Positions 1 through 10,905 of a DNA stretch of 64,000 nucleotides are shown here, in pieces. The notes beneath the pieces are model-generated. The model saw nothing but the letters and a program-made list of their open reading frames with translations. It made no database searches and had not been told where the DNA came from. Location: NCBI RefSeq assembly GCF_020921035.1, contig NC_063151.1, positions 16,746,934 to 16,810,933 on the forward strand, read 5' to 3'. Origin of the DNA: Rhodamnia argentea (taxonomy: Eukaryota; Streptophyta; Magnoliopsida; Myrtales; Myrtaceae). The translations under genes were made by a program, and so were the position numbers. Numbering within the stretch: the first letter of the stretch is position 1; each line of letters begins with the position of its first letter.

Positions 1-925
1 TGAGACCAAGACCGAGTTCTAGTAGTGATGGAGTCCACCAATGCCTTATAGTCGGCCTTGCCAAGTCTAGATGCAATGACAAGTACTCCTAGGTAGCGAA
101 AAGGGAGAGTATCTTGCTGGAAGCCAAAGCGAAGCCGAATCTGATCATGAAGAGTTAATGTGCCACTCGAGAAAAAAATATCGCTCTTGTTCTCGTTTAA
201 CCTCAAACTCGACCACTCCGAGAAGAGATCAAGCCCCTTCTTGAGCAACTTGACGGAACCCAAGTTTGCCTCGGTGAATAAGAGTATATCATCGGCGAAA
301 AACAAATGGGATAATCGAGGAGCTTTACATCTCCGGAAGAATTTGAAACTCAAGAGATTGGTCTTGGCATGAAGAATACCCGAGAAAACTTCCATAACTA
401 TAGTAAATAGGTAGGGGACAAGGGATCATCCTGTCTAATACCTTTGCTACTAGAAAAGAAGCCATGAAGCTCTCCGTTAATAGCAACCGAAAACTTTGGC
501 AATGTAACACATTCCATAATCCCTCTAACAAAGAAGGCCGGGAATCGAAATGCTTGCAGTACCATCTCAAGGAAGGCCCAATCAATTGTGTCATAAGCTT
601 TACGGAAATCAACCTTGATTGCACACTTGGGAAGATATGGCTCATGATGGAAATCCACAAACAACTCTTGGGCAAGCAAGATATTATCACTAATCCTCCT
701 CCCCTTAACAAAAGCGATCTGAGATGAACTAATGATAGAAGGCAATACATGTGCAATCCGATTAGCTATGATCTTGGTTATGCATTTATATATCGTGTTA
801 CAACATGTAATAGGCCGGTAATCACTCATAGCCCAAGCATTAGGTGTCTTAGGCACTAGGGAAAGGATGGTGGTGTTGGTTTCTTTGAGCAAACAACTAG
901 TCAAAAAGAACTCCTTAATCGTCAA
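1..925 (-). pseudogene. LINE reverse transcriptase domain (frameshifted)
   Basis: Minus-strand translation gives typical non-LTR reverse transcriptase blocks in order: a DYRPITCCN block, QIAFVKGRRISDNILLAQE, VDFRKAYDTIDW with its first catalytic aspartate, and GIRQDDPLSP. After a one-base frame change near 405-410 it continues through the catalytic FADDIL box (about 282-300) and a later FRYLGV block (about 88-105). The catalytic core residues are intact although the frame is broken. No ATG in this stretch is a real start, because the domain is the middle of ORF2. It would have acted with the upstream endonuclease in target-primed reverse transcription. Confidence 0.88.
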
Positions 926-1609
926 GATAACCGACGGACCAACAATTTCCCATGAAGATATGAAGAATTTGACATTGAAACCATTAGAGCCAAGAGCTTT
1001 ACCTTTAGCAAGGGAGAAGAAGGTGCTTCGATTTCCTCCTCCGCGACATGCCGAGATAAAGAGTTAATTTGGTCATCATCCAAAGTACGACCAATGAATC
1101 CATGGATAACCGGAACTCAGGGCCGAATAGAAGTAGGATCCCCGTTGAGCAACTCCTCAAAGTGCCCAACAATATGCCCTCGAACTAGGTTCGGTTCGGT
1201 CAAGACTAATCCAGCCACGTCGGAGATCGAGAGAATGCGATTGAGATGGCGCCTCTTATTTACAAAGTGGTGGAAGTACCTTGTATTCTGATCACCCTCT
1301 TTGAGCCACCGAATTATTGACTTTTGTTTATAAAAGGATTCCTCCCGAAGTTTAAGGTCTAAGAAAGCCTAAAGGTGCTCCAATTCCACGGTCAACCAAA
1401 CCGTGGTTCATGGGATCAAGCTCTAGGGCATCTTGAAATGAAGTGAAGGCTAACCTTGCTTGCTCGGTCCAAGTTGAGACGTTAGAAAAAGGAGTTTCTA
1501 TTTAGCTATTTAAGCCGGCCTTTAAGGAGTTTCAGCTTGCAACACACCACATACATAGGAGTGCCCCAAATAGATGTATCCCAAACCTATGCAACAATAT
1601 CCTTATAGG

Positions 1610-2365
1610 AAGGATGAGAAGTCTAGTAGTTGAAAAACTTGAAAGGTTTTTCGGACAACAGAGAAGGAACAATCTTGACCACCATAAGAGTATGATCCGA
1701 AATGCCGGGGGCCAAGAATGTAGCCTTAGAAAAGGAAAAAACATAACTCTAGTGTTCATTGATAAGAACATGATCAATCTTGCGCTACTTGCGAGATTCA
1801 CCCAAGGAAGTGGACCACGTGAACCTATGCCCCACATATTTGAGATCCTCGAGGCCCGCCTGGCCTAGATAATCTCCAAACTCATCAAAGGCAAGAATCC
1901 AAGTGTTTGAGCTACCCATTATGTTAGTGTGATCCCAAATAGCATTGAAATCCCCCGCCACCATCCACGGGTCCTCACAAACACCGAACGAATGAGGTCG
2001 GCCCAAAGAGCTCTTCGTGCCACAAATGTATGTTCACCATAAACAATCGAGAGAAAACACGATTTGTTCATAGTAGTCAACCTAAGCTAGACATGAATCA
2101 ACCGAACAGAAGTCGAAAGAATAAGTAGATCAATCTCATGAGGGTCCTAACCAATCCAAATCCTACTACGAGAAGAATAATCATAGTTGGATATCCAACG
2201 ACACCACGGTAATAAACCACCAGAGATAGACCCAAAAAGAGACGACTTAACATTTGTATCTAAGATATATATACAAGAAAGACGGTTGCTCCTAACAAAG
2301 GATCGGATTTCAACTTGCCTAAGGGCGTCAACAAGACCCCTAACATTCCAAACTCTAATAAACAT
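1610..2365 (-). pseudogene. LINE apurinic-type endonuclease domain (broken)
   Basis: The minus strand from 2365 reads as the start of a LINE ORF2 endonuclease (a VWNVRGL block, then an RLSCIYILDTNVKS segment). After frame breaks it continues with VAGDFNAIWD (about 1960) and GHRFTWS (about 1820). It ends with GISDHTLMV (about 1690), the SDH motif of the exonuclease-endonuclease-phosphatase fold. The asparagine and aspartate of GDFNAI and the histidine of SDHT correspond to catalytic positions in this family. Three or more frame changes and stops prevent expression. The stretch from about 1610 to 925 should be the endonuclease to reverse-transcriptase linker and has no readable domain. Confidence 0.82.
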
Positions 2366-2654
2366 ATGTACAAGGAGAGAGGAAGGGTTACCAATGTTTC
2401 TTCTTAAGCTTTTTCTTCTTTGACTTCGGATTACCTGTCTCGAAAGAAGAATGGCTGTTTTCCCCCTAGGAATGGGTGGTTCCCCAAATGCAACATTCGG
2501 TTGCGGGCAAATCTAATTGGGGTCCTCGATAAGAGTGAAAACCGTGGCACGAGATCTAGTAAAAGGAGGGGAGGGGGAGGAGATATCAACAGAAAATTGT
2601 GGTTTGTGGGAGTAAAAACCCCGATGAGAAAATTTTTCCATCAAATCCACAAAC

Positions 2655-3943
2655 ATTCCTTGGTACGCTAACTTTGTGAACTATTTGGTAAGTAATATTC
2701 TTCCTCCCGAATTGTCATGTCAACGGAAGAAAAAGTTCTTTTCTGATGTTAAAAATTATTTTTGGGAAGAGCCTTTTTTGTTTAAAGTATGTGCTAACAA
2801 AATAATAAGGAGATGTGTTCCAAATGAAGAGAGGACAAGTATTTTACATCATTATCATGATAGAGGGGCAGGTGGTCATTTTGGTGCCACCAAAACTACA
2901 GCTAAGGTTTTATAGTCTGGATGTTATTGGCCCACACTTTTTAAGGATGTATATTCCTATATTGCTTCATGTGATCAGTGTCAAAGAATGGGAAATCTTT
3001 CTAGGAAAAGTGAGATGCATTTAAACAAAAATATTGTGTGTGAATTATTTGATGTTTGGGGTATTGATTTCATGAGACCTTTTACACCTTCTTATGGGAA
3101 TTTATACATTCTAGTTGATGTGGAGTATGTATCTAAGTGGGGTAGAAGCTGTAACATTGCCAACAAATGATGCTAAGGTTGTGGTTAAATTCTTGAAAAA
3201 AAAATATTTTTACTCGATTTGGCACACTTAGGGCAATCATAAGTGATAGGGGGACACATTTTTGCAAGAAATAGTTTGAAACACTTTTAAGTAAGTACGG
3301 AGTCACCCATAAGGTTACAACACCTTTCATCCCCTTACTAGTGGTCAAGTAGAGGTTTCAAACAAGGAAATCAAAAGAATTTTAGAAAAAAAGTGAATGC
3401 CTTTATGAAAGATTGGTCAATGAAACTTGATGATGCTCTTTGGGCCTATAGGATAGCTTTCAAAACCCCAATCGGGATGTCTCCTTTTAGGCTAGTATTT
3501 GGGAAAGCTTGTCATTTACTAGTAGAAATAGAGCATATAGCATATTGGGCTTTGAAATTTCTAAATTTTGACGTGCAATCCGCAAGTGAAGGAAGATTAT
3601 TGCAATTAAATGAATTGGAGGAATTTCACAATGAGGCTTATAAAAATGCTAAGATGTACAAGGAGCATACAAAAAGATGGCATGACAAGCAAATAATCGG
3701 AAAAGAGTTTGAAATTGGGCAAAAAGTTTTTCTTTATAACTCTCATCTTAAACTTTTTCCAGGAAAGTTATATCCCGATGGTCTGGTCCTTTCATAGTCA
3801 TACAAGTATCTCCATACGGAACAGTTGAAGTTGCAGATGACATGAAGGGCACATTCAAGGTGAACGGTCAATGTTTGAAGCCCTACTTTGAAGGTGGATA
3901 CAACAAGCAAAAGACCACCATTGAACTTCATCCTCCAAAATAA
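2655..3943 (+). pseudogene. Ty3-type retrotransposon integrase (multiply broken)
   Basis: Sense-strand fragments in changing frames spell a plant Ty3-type integrase. A linker with NYFWEEPFLFKV leads to a zinc-binding HHCC segment (HHYHDRGAGGHFGATK near 2850, CDQCQRMGN near 2975). The core follows with [10 protein letters not shown] near 3060, then [19 protein letters not shown] (about 3430-3490) and a [13 protein letters not shown]-terminal segment. A frame change near 3785 leads to SPYGTVEV and a stop at about 3943. In-frame stops (for example near 2913 and 3168) and frameshifts make it non-functional. Gag, protease, reverse transcriptase and RNase H are absent, apparently replaced on the left by the antisense LINE. 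The style fits Athila/Tat-like elements, but the lineage is not certain. Confidence 0.88.
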
Positions 3944-5477
3944 CAACATCTGAGATAGTTTGGCTAAAACTATAAAGCAAGCACTTCTTGGGAGGCAACC
4001 CAAGCGTTTTCATTATGTTTTTTCGTTAATTTTTAAATTCATTTTTTTTTTTTGCAAAATAAATTGCAAAAAGGAAAAAGAAAAAAAAGATTATTTTTTC
4101 TCTATTTTATGCAGGTTAATTTTCTTTCTTGAGGGATCGGTTTGTTGGAGTTTTCCTTATCAAGGCCATCCATGGACACATCCTAAAACAAGGGGAGTTT
4201 TCTTGTCCCTATTTTTATTTTGTCTTTCACATTGAGGACAATGCTCCATTCAAGTTTGGGGGGGATAAAACTTTTGCTACATCAAATCTGACATTTTGTT
4301 TCATGATTCATGCTTTCCTTCATGGTTGCATTCCTTGTTGTGAATTTTTGCGATTTTTAGGAAAATTTAAATTTTATTCAAACTATGTGAGTTAATTTTG
4401 ATTTTGATTATGTTGATCCACTTACTAAGCACTAAAAGTCCTTCATTTTTGAGTTTTGTGTGCATCTAGAGAACATTCGTGTGAAGTGTGTGATTTTCTT
4501 AAATCTCACCCAAATCTTAGAATTTGTTTGATTTTCTCTTGAGGCAAAATTCTAGGCTACATCTAAGCGAGAAAATGATTTAGGCAATTTTTTTTTTTAA
4601 CCGATTGAGCCTTTCAAGCCAACCCTATTTATTTATCTCTAGTCACCTTGTTGAGCCTTAATTCTTATCCAATTTTTCATTGACACCCACATGATTTTAG
4701 CTCAGCTTTTGCCATATTATATCATTATCCCACGCTCATGAACATGTTGATTTTTAGGATAAAAGTTTATTTGACCATAATAGCAAGTTGGGAGGAAGGG
4801 CGGAGCAAAAAAAAAATTGATTGCTATTGTTGTTTGGGGTGTATCGTTCAAAAAAAAAATTGCTTTTATGGTACCTTATCTAACTTTCAATTGAGTGAGC
4901 CTTTTGGATACTCAATGGGTTGTGAATGTTTGTGTTATATCAAGAGGGATTTAGGGAAGAACTCCCGCCATAAAGCAAAGAAAAAAAAAAAGAATGATGA
5001 GAAGTGGTGGCAGAAAGATTATATTCAAGTAGTGAAATTGGGGATTGGGGCATGGACTCTAATTATATCCTAGAAATCAATGTGTTGATGGGTTATTCGA
5101 GCTTAAATTTTCCTTTATCTCACCGTTAGCCCAGCCTTACATTACAACTTGAGAAAGTCCTATTGATTTTTGGTTGGATGATTAGCTTACATTAGTGGAG
5201 AGAGGAATGAAAATCAAACCTATTAGATTTGGTCATATTGTAGAGAGTTTTTGAGAAGTTATATACCAATGTGAATTTATCCGGATTGCATATAATTCAA
5301 AAAGATGGGGACACACACTTGGATCGCATAGTTAGAATTAATCTTAACTTATTTTCAATGTTTGGATGAAATTTGTGTTTTTCTTTGAATTGTGAATTAG
5401 AAGAATTATGGAAGAATGTCATAGAAGAATTTGATATGTGTTATATATTGCTTTTGCTCTAGACTAACAAAATGTTA
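3944..5477 (+). mobile_element. 3' untranslated internal region of the Ty3-type element
   Basis: Between the integrase stop and the LTR lies about 1.5 kb without credible coding sequence. Just after the stop the sequence encodes ALLGRQPK (about 3984-4007), a phrase I associate with the region following pol in plant Athila-like elements. A purine-rich AAGTTTGGGGGGG block (about 4251-4265) resembles an extra polypurine tract. The remainder is T-rich with short A runs. Apparent open frames of about 90-110 codons here match nothing I recognise. Confidence 0.6.
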
Positions 5478-5489
5478 AGTTTGGGGGTT
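5478..5489 (+). other. Polypurine tract of the Ty3-type element
   Basis: AAGTTTGGGGGT lies directly before the TGATAACT that opens the LTR. This is the usual plus-strand priming site position in LTR retrotransposons and fixes the LTR start at 5490. Confidence 0.65.
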
Positions 5490-5963
5490 TGATAACTCTA
5501 GAAAATAGAGTTATTTTACCTATTTTAGGCAATAAATAATATAATATCTTTGAGAAAATATTTGAACTTCCTTCTATTTATTCAAATTTTGTTGTTTATG
5601 CAAGATAATGATATATGGAGAAGATAAGGAAAAAGAAGAAGGAAAACAAGATGTCACCAACAGAATCGTTAGAAGATAGAGATCAAATTGTCAAAAGAAT
5701 GCTTTATTTTTAAGATATCTTAATGTTGTCCTTAGAGAATTAGTTATTTTTAGGATATCTTAATGTTGTTTTTAGGATATCTTAATGTTATCTTTAGGAT
5801 TTTTATTTTATTTTGGAGTGTTGAACGTTATTCTAGAGGGAGGATAAAAAAAAAAGTTTGGGAGAAACGTCTACGTTTTTTACCTTTTCATATGTTCTTT
5901 TGTTCTTGGAGTTTTTCAAGTATTTTCAAGAGAAGAACAAGTGATGAAGGAAGAGAGGAGGGG

Positions 5964-5967
<4 letters not shown>

Positions 5968-5999
<32 letters not shown>

Positions 6000-6028
6000 C
6001 TTTGGTTTCAACAACCACACACCACACC

Positions 6029-6066
<38 letters not shown>

Positions 6067-6169
6067 ACCCCCCCCAAACCCCCAAACAACCCCTAAATTT
6101 TAATTTGGGATGGCCCGCCCCCCCCCCCCCCCCCTCCCTTCCTCCCTTCCCCCCCCCCCCCCCCCCCCC
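5968..6169 (+). repeat. Four long poly-C tracts
   Basis: Uninterrupted C runs at 5968-5996 (29), 6030-6066 (37), 6118-6134 (17) and 6149-6169 (21), separated by short CA- or T-containing stretches; the first is preceded by seven Gs. The G-rich complementary strand could form quadruplexes. Such runs cause polymerase slippage, so the exact lengths are untrustworthy. The long proline frame through here is a by-product of composition. Confidence 0.9.
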
Positions 6170-6189
6170 TTCCCCCCTTTTATTTTTTT

Positions 6190-7870
6190 TTCGTGGCCTA
6201 CCGATTCCTTCGGATGTTCCTCCCTTTGCCCTTCGGGTCTCTTCTTGTGGGGTTTTGGCTTTTCCTTGTGATTCTATTCCCGCGGTGTTCCTGTTTGCCT
6301 TCTCTTTTGGGTGTTCTTTCTGTTTGCCTTTGCGTTTCCTTCTTGTTTCGTCTTCTTCCTCTCTCCGCCCCGTCTCCTTCGGTCGTGTACTTTGCTCCTC
6401 TCCTTTAGTGTCCTAGTGTCACCATTTCGTTTGCACCATTCTCCACCTTGTCGTTTGTGCCCTTTTCATGAGTCTTCCAAGTCCTCTGCCCCTTTGCTTC
6501 CTACCCCTCCTCCCCCTCCTCTTTTTGCGAGCCACCTTACCCGTCCTCGGGTCGTTGGGTTGTTCATTACCCCGCTTTTTCGGATATGTGTGGTCTCCTT
6601 GGTTTCTTTGGGTATGTGGTTGCCTTCCCTTGGTACTGTGATGTCGTTGTCTTGGTAGGCCATTCGTGTACTATTTGTTGGTATTTGCTACCATCACTCC
6701 TTTGAATTCCTACCCATGCGGTTCATCGGCTTGGTTTGGTTTCTTTCTTGGGATCTTACTAGTTGGAAAAAAAGGGGGGAGAATGAAAAGAAATAAAAGT
6801 ATATATAAAAAAAAAGAAGAGGAAAACCAGCTCGAACATAGAATAAAGAAAGGTCGAAAAAAGAAAGAAGAAAGAAAGAAGTAACTTTGATTATGGAGTT
6901 GCTTTGCCTTTTCATTGTGGTGTCTTTCCCTTCTTTCTTTTGTTTCTTGTCTTGACTACTCCATGCTTTCTTCAAGCCGGGTTGTCTGTTGGTTTCGTTT
7001 CCCGTATGATGGGGCGTCCTTTAGGTGTTTTGTGTTCTACTTCCTTTGATTTTGGCTCTTCTTGGTGTCCATGGTCGGCCATACTTCGCCGCGTTACCAC
7101 CTACCTTGCCACGTATGTGGTGGGATGCTCTCTTATATTCCGGGTTTGTCCATTGTGGATGCTCAACCAAGGTGTCTGTTGTGGAGCTTCTCCGCCGCGC
7201 CTCCTTTCGACCGACCTTCTCTTGCTTTCTATCTCCCTGCTGGCTTGTGACTTCTCCCGTGGTTTTGACGCTCTGTTGGTGCTCTGTTGGCGGGTGTCCT
7301 TTGTGGTTTGCTTTTGTCGTGTCTGCTCGATCTATTGTGGTGTTTTCCTAAAGCTTCACCCCATGATGGTGGCGCCACTCCTCCCTCTCCGTTTTCCCGC
7401 AACGTCCACCCTTCATATCCGTTGGCTTGTGTTCTCCGTTTCTTGCTTTTCTCTAGCGTGGCTCGGTGCTCCTTCCCGGCTTTGGTTGGTTCGTGTTTGT
7501 GTTGTCCCCCGCGCTTGTTCGCGCCCGCGCTCTTCTGGGAGATCCTCACTCTACCTCGCCCCCCCTCTCCCCATTATTCCTACCCTACTATTGGCGTGTT
7601 TCCTCACCTCCTCCCTTGCGGCTTCGTTGCCGGACCCCTTTTTTGATGGCTGCTATAATGCCTCCTTCGGTCTGATTTTGTTTTGTGATTTTCCCTATCT
7701 TGGCTTTTGGTTATGGTTCCCCTTTGTTTGGCCTTGTTTGGCCTCTTCTACCTACTGCTTGCTAGCATCTATATTTCTTTTGCCGCCGTTTTTGGCTTCT
7801 CCGCCAGGTGCCATGTTGTTCGTTTGGTCCGGTCTTTTGTATCTGCTACTTGAAATCAAAAAAAAAAACA
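6190..7870 (+). mobile_element. Adenine-poor DNA ending in A-runs, probable LINE 3' tails
   Basis: The + strand is strikingly poor in A and rich in T, C and G. It has two segments, 6190-6850 and 6900-7870, each ending in A-rich sequence (6768-6885 and 7857-7870). Adenine depletion with a terminal A-run is the look of plant L1-type LINE 3' ends, so I read this as two 5'-truncated LINE insertions in the LTR. The 337-codon open frame at 6904-7917 exists because every stop codon needs an A; it contains no recognisable domain. No clear target-site duplication was found by eye. Confidence 0.4.
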
Positions 7871-8681
7871 AAGTGATGACAGAATTCTTGCTCTTTGATT
7901 CAAGATGTTTGATTTAATTTTTATTTTTGTTTCTTCTTCTATTATGTTTTAATTTTTTTTTTTTGTTATGGCTACAATGTAGCCCGACTATGATGATATG
8001 AATTTCTTGATGTTTATGTTTTGCAAGTGATTTCATTCATGTGAGTTATATATTATTGTGCTTAATGCTTTTAAGTGATTGACCACCATTTAAATGATCC
8101 GATGTGCATGTTTGAGATCGAGAAGTGATAATATGCATTTGTTTCTTATAATATATAACCATGAATTATAATGTGGATAGAAATATACCATATTATTTGT
8201 GTAGCTTTCAACGATAAGGTGATCCAAAAGACTCATTGTAAATCGGGAATATTCACAAATTTTAATACACTTTATGTTTATTTAAATTCACATAGAGATA
8301 TAGTGGATTGATAAACTGAATAGGTTTACTATACCTAGAGATAGGATAGTAAATAGCAGAGGAAATTCCGCTATCACATGTTTGATATCGTTCTTGTATG
8401 CGTAAAGATCTAAAATTCATGTTTAGTGGTTATAGTGAAATCGGATGCTCTAACGTATTTATTTGATTGATTTACCGCATCTTGTTTCGAGCTTTTACCT
8501 TTAAGATTGTTAATTTTGTTTTATTCTCAATTTTATTTTTACTTGTTAGATAAATTTTAGAATTAGTCCAATTTTAGTATTAAATTAGTTTATTAATCAC
8601 CAATTTCTACGGGACAATATCTTTTCTCATCATTATATTATTTGTTCGACATGTACACTTGCGTTGAGAATTTTGTGAACA

Positions 8682-10020
8682 CTTGGTAATAGCTAGTGTC
8701 GAGTGAGTCCTCGGCCAACGTCGATTCGCCCTTGATCGGCATTGAGCAATCGTCGGGCAACTATGCTTGACCTCCTCCACGAGTTTCCAGCTACGCTTCC
8801 AAACCGTCAAAGAGGAGATGATAAACAATGGAGTGAGGGTAAGAGGGGAATATGAAAGTGTTAGTGAGGGTAGATTTGAAAGAAAAAAAATTAATTAACC
8901 CTAAAATTTGCCTTCCAAAAATGTTGAAAGCCCAAGGCACGTCCCCTTGTCTTGGCTTTGAGCTTTTCCAATGCTAACGTTTTTTTCTATGGCAGTCCCA
9001 ATAAAATTCACCAAACATCCTAACTTTTTATAAGGGACTTTGGTCCTTTGAAGTTCAGATTGTGGCATATATATATATGTACGCAGATTGTGGGATTTGA
9101 TCGGTTCAACCTCCAGTTCCGTTCGTGGAAATCCCTCTATGCCCCCACTGATTGCACCCAAAACCTAGAAGTTCTATGAAGCCTTTTTGTCTAGTTTGCT
9201 CTCTCGAGTATTATGTATGATGATTGAGCTCTTGGGACTTTTCATTTGCAACGGTGTGCCTATGAGAAAAAGATGAATGATCTCATTTTTGTTTCCTCCT
9301 AAATTTTGATGAAGAGCATAAACGGCCCATTGGAATATGGTTGTATTTGGCATGAAATGGGTCTTAAAATTTAAAAACATCGTGAATCTATGTACCAATA
9401 TCTTAATGTGGTGAAAATGACGGGATTATCGGATTAGATAAAAAAAGGAGTGTAAGCGCGTGGGCTACGGAATCTAGATTAAGTACAAAGTAAAAGTCAA
9501 TCTCGACAGACCCGCAATATTTTCCCTTCAACATCAAAACTCTTCTTCTTCTTCTTTTTGATCATATATTGCCGTTCCATCTTCTAAGCATCCTGTAAAA
9601 TACTTACTTCTATATATCGAGATTGCTATCGCTAAAGCTAGCATTTGAACTTCCCTTCTTTCCTTTGATTGGAATGTTGGGCATGTGATCTCTCAACAAA
9701 GCCAACGCTACCTGAGAATAAGTAAGTAGAAATTCCCACACGAATCACGTTCAGGAAATTTCACGCACAGCATCTTGTTGTACCTTCCAACTTCGTTGGC
9801 ACCCGACACCAACAAAGAACGACCACCGCAAAAAAAGGGAATTAAGAATGTTAGCTCTGCCACGCCGGCCGTTGCAAAATGACCAAACTAACCCCCGTTA
9901 ATTCCCCGCGCCATCGCCCTTCGCGAAGCTAATGTCGCGGTCAAATCGGTCAAAACACAATTTAGCCGTCATAAAATTCATTTTGTAATCACTAGAGTCA
10001 GAGCGAAGGATTAAACACCT
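8682..10020. other. Intergenic, no gene recognised
   Basis: About 1.3 kb of mixed sequence between the LTR and the PP2C leader. Short open frames on the minus strand (8607-9398) have no recognisable domain and no splice logic. Positions 9860-10020 probably include the PP2C promoter, but no convincing TATA box was seen. Confidence 0.5.
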
Positions 10021-10078
10021 TCATCTCTTTTGCCTCTCTCGCCGCGCTGGGCGTTTGCTAGGGTTTCGTCATCGTCAA

Positions 10079-10135
10079 CGCGATCGCCATCGCCATCGCC
10101 ATCGCATCTCACTTTGAAGCTTTTTGCTTCGAGAG

Positions 10136-10172
<37 letters not shown>
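10079..10172 (+). repeat. Microsatellites in the PP2C leader: CATCGC hexamers and (CT)17
   Basis: A short run of a hexanucleotide (ATCGCC repeated about four times, 10083-10106) is followed by an uninterrupted CT run at 10139-10172. CT-rich microsatellites are common in plant 5' leaders. The main coding sequence starts about 700 bp downstream. Confidence 0.9.
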
Positions 10173-10174
<2 letters not shown>

Positions 10175-10430
10175 TGGCTTCTTACCGTTCAGCGACGGCC
10201 AGTTGAAGGGCAGAGAGGGAGAAAGACAGGGGCCTCGTGTCTGCCACCAAACGCCGCTCGTGCTTTGTCCTCTTGCTGGAGCTTCGCTTTCGGGTCTTTC
10301 GATCGTCCCCTGTCCACAGGAGCTGATTCGTGGTTCCGGAGGTTCTTGTTTCCTTTCGTGCCTCGACGTTGATTCGTCGTGCTCGTGCTCGTCTGCGATT
10401 GTCTTGAGGGCCGGTGATCCGACGAGGGCA

Positions 10431-10726
10431 GGTGCGATTTTTGGGCTTCAGCTCATAATTTCTGCTAATTGCGGCAGAGTCTGGCTTCTCTTGAATAGCT
10501 TCTTCTGGTTAGGCGAATTTTATTTGTTGGTGATTAGTGTCGTATTGCTCTATTGCTTTTGTTTTCCTGGAAGAAGATGTGCTAAGGGTTGAGGGTGATG
10601 AGTTTTTACCAGGAGAGTTTTTTTTATTATTATTATTGAGCTTGTCCCTGTTTTTTGTGATTGTTTTAAGACCTGGTTATTGGAGGTGATTTGCTCATTA
10701 GTCTAGTCATTCGCTCTGTTTACAGG
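10431..10726 (+). other. Probable intron in the PP2C 5' leader
   Basis: A GGGCAG/GTGCGATTTT donor at 10431 and a T-rich tract ending CTGTTTACAG at 10726 make a plausible 296-bp leader intron. The interior is T-rich as expected for a plant intron. This is inferred from consensus only. Confidence 0.5.
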
Positions 10727-10781
10727 TCATTGGGACCTTGTTGGGCACTGAAGAGGAGACTGCCAGTTCCCTGCGAAATAG

Positions 10782-10905
10782 ATGTTGTTGAGATATGATA
10801 ACACTTGTCGTATCGGCTGTTAATCGCTGTGCTCTTTGCTATAGAAAAGTTCGAGAGAGACTGTTTTATTTTAGGAGTTCAAGATGCCACCCTCCTCTAT
10901 TTTGA
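10782..10905 (+). promoter_or_regulatory. Two upstream open reading frames before PP2C
   Basis: After the presumed leader intron, the first ATG (10782) opens a 13-codon frame ending at 10823. A second ATG (10795), in another frame, opens a 36-codon frame ending at 10905, past the main start at 10884. An overlapping upstream frame of this kind usually lowers translation of the main protein. Whether these ATGs are in the mature mRNA depends on the true transcription start and splicing. Confidence 0.45.

Larger units (their letters stand above)
1..2645 (-). mobile_element. L1-type LINE retrotransposon, degenerate, truncated by window edge
   Basis: Read on the minus strand, this stretch has the order of a plant L1-clade LINE ORF2: an APE-type endonuclease (about 2365 down to 1610) followed by reverse transcriptase (about 925 down to 1, continuing outside the window). 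Both parts are recognisable by motif, but they lie in several frames with stops between, so the copy is dead. The 5' boundary is placed near 2645 because sense-strand Ty3 integrase coding begins at about 2655. The stretch 2365-2645 should hold the region just upstream of ORF2, but no ORF1 domain can be recognised. A 3' A-tail and target duplication cannot be seen because the 3' end is outside the window. Confidence 0.85.
5490..8681 (+). repeat. 3' LTR of the Ty3-type element, enlarged by insertions
   Basis: The LTR starts TGATAACTCTAGAAAATAGAG right after the polypurine tract. The likely end is ...TTTGTGAACA at 8681, following GACATGTACACTTGCG, an end-sequence style seen in long Athila/Tat LTRs. 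TG...CA termini are therefore present. At about 3.2 kb it is long; much of the middle (5968-7870) looks foreign: poly-C runs and adenine-poor, A-tailed DNA. LTR-like AT-rich sequence resumes at about 7910 with GGCTACAATGTAGCCCG. No 5' LTR is in the window, so the exact ends cannot be checked against a partner copy. Confidence 0.55.

Noticed and set aside
5763..6416. Proline-rich open frame of 217 codons
   Set aside because: Produced by poly-C tracts inside the LTR; no domain.
6904..7917. 337-codon open frame as a novel gene
   Set aside because: Adenine depletion removes stop codons; several overlapping frames are open together and no motif, signal peptide or splice logic is present.
10139..10172. 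CRISPR-like or regulatory repeat
   Set aside because: A simple CT microsatellite; there is no spaced repeat array anywhere in this eukaryotic window.
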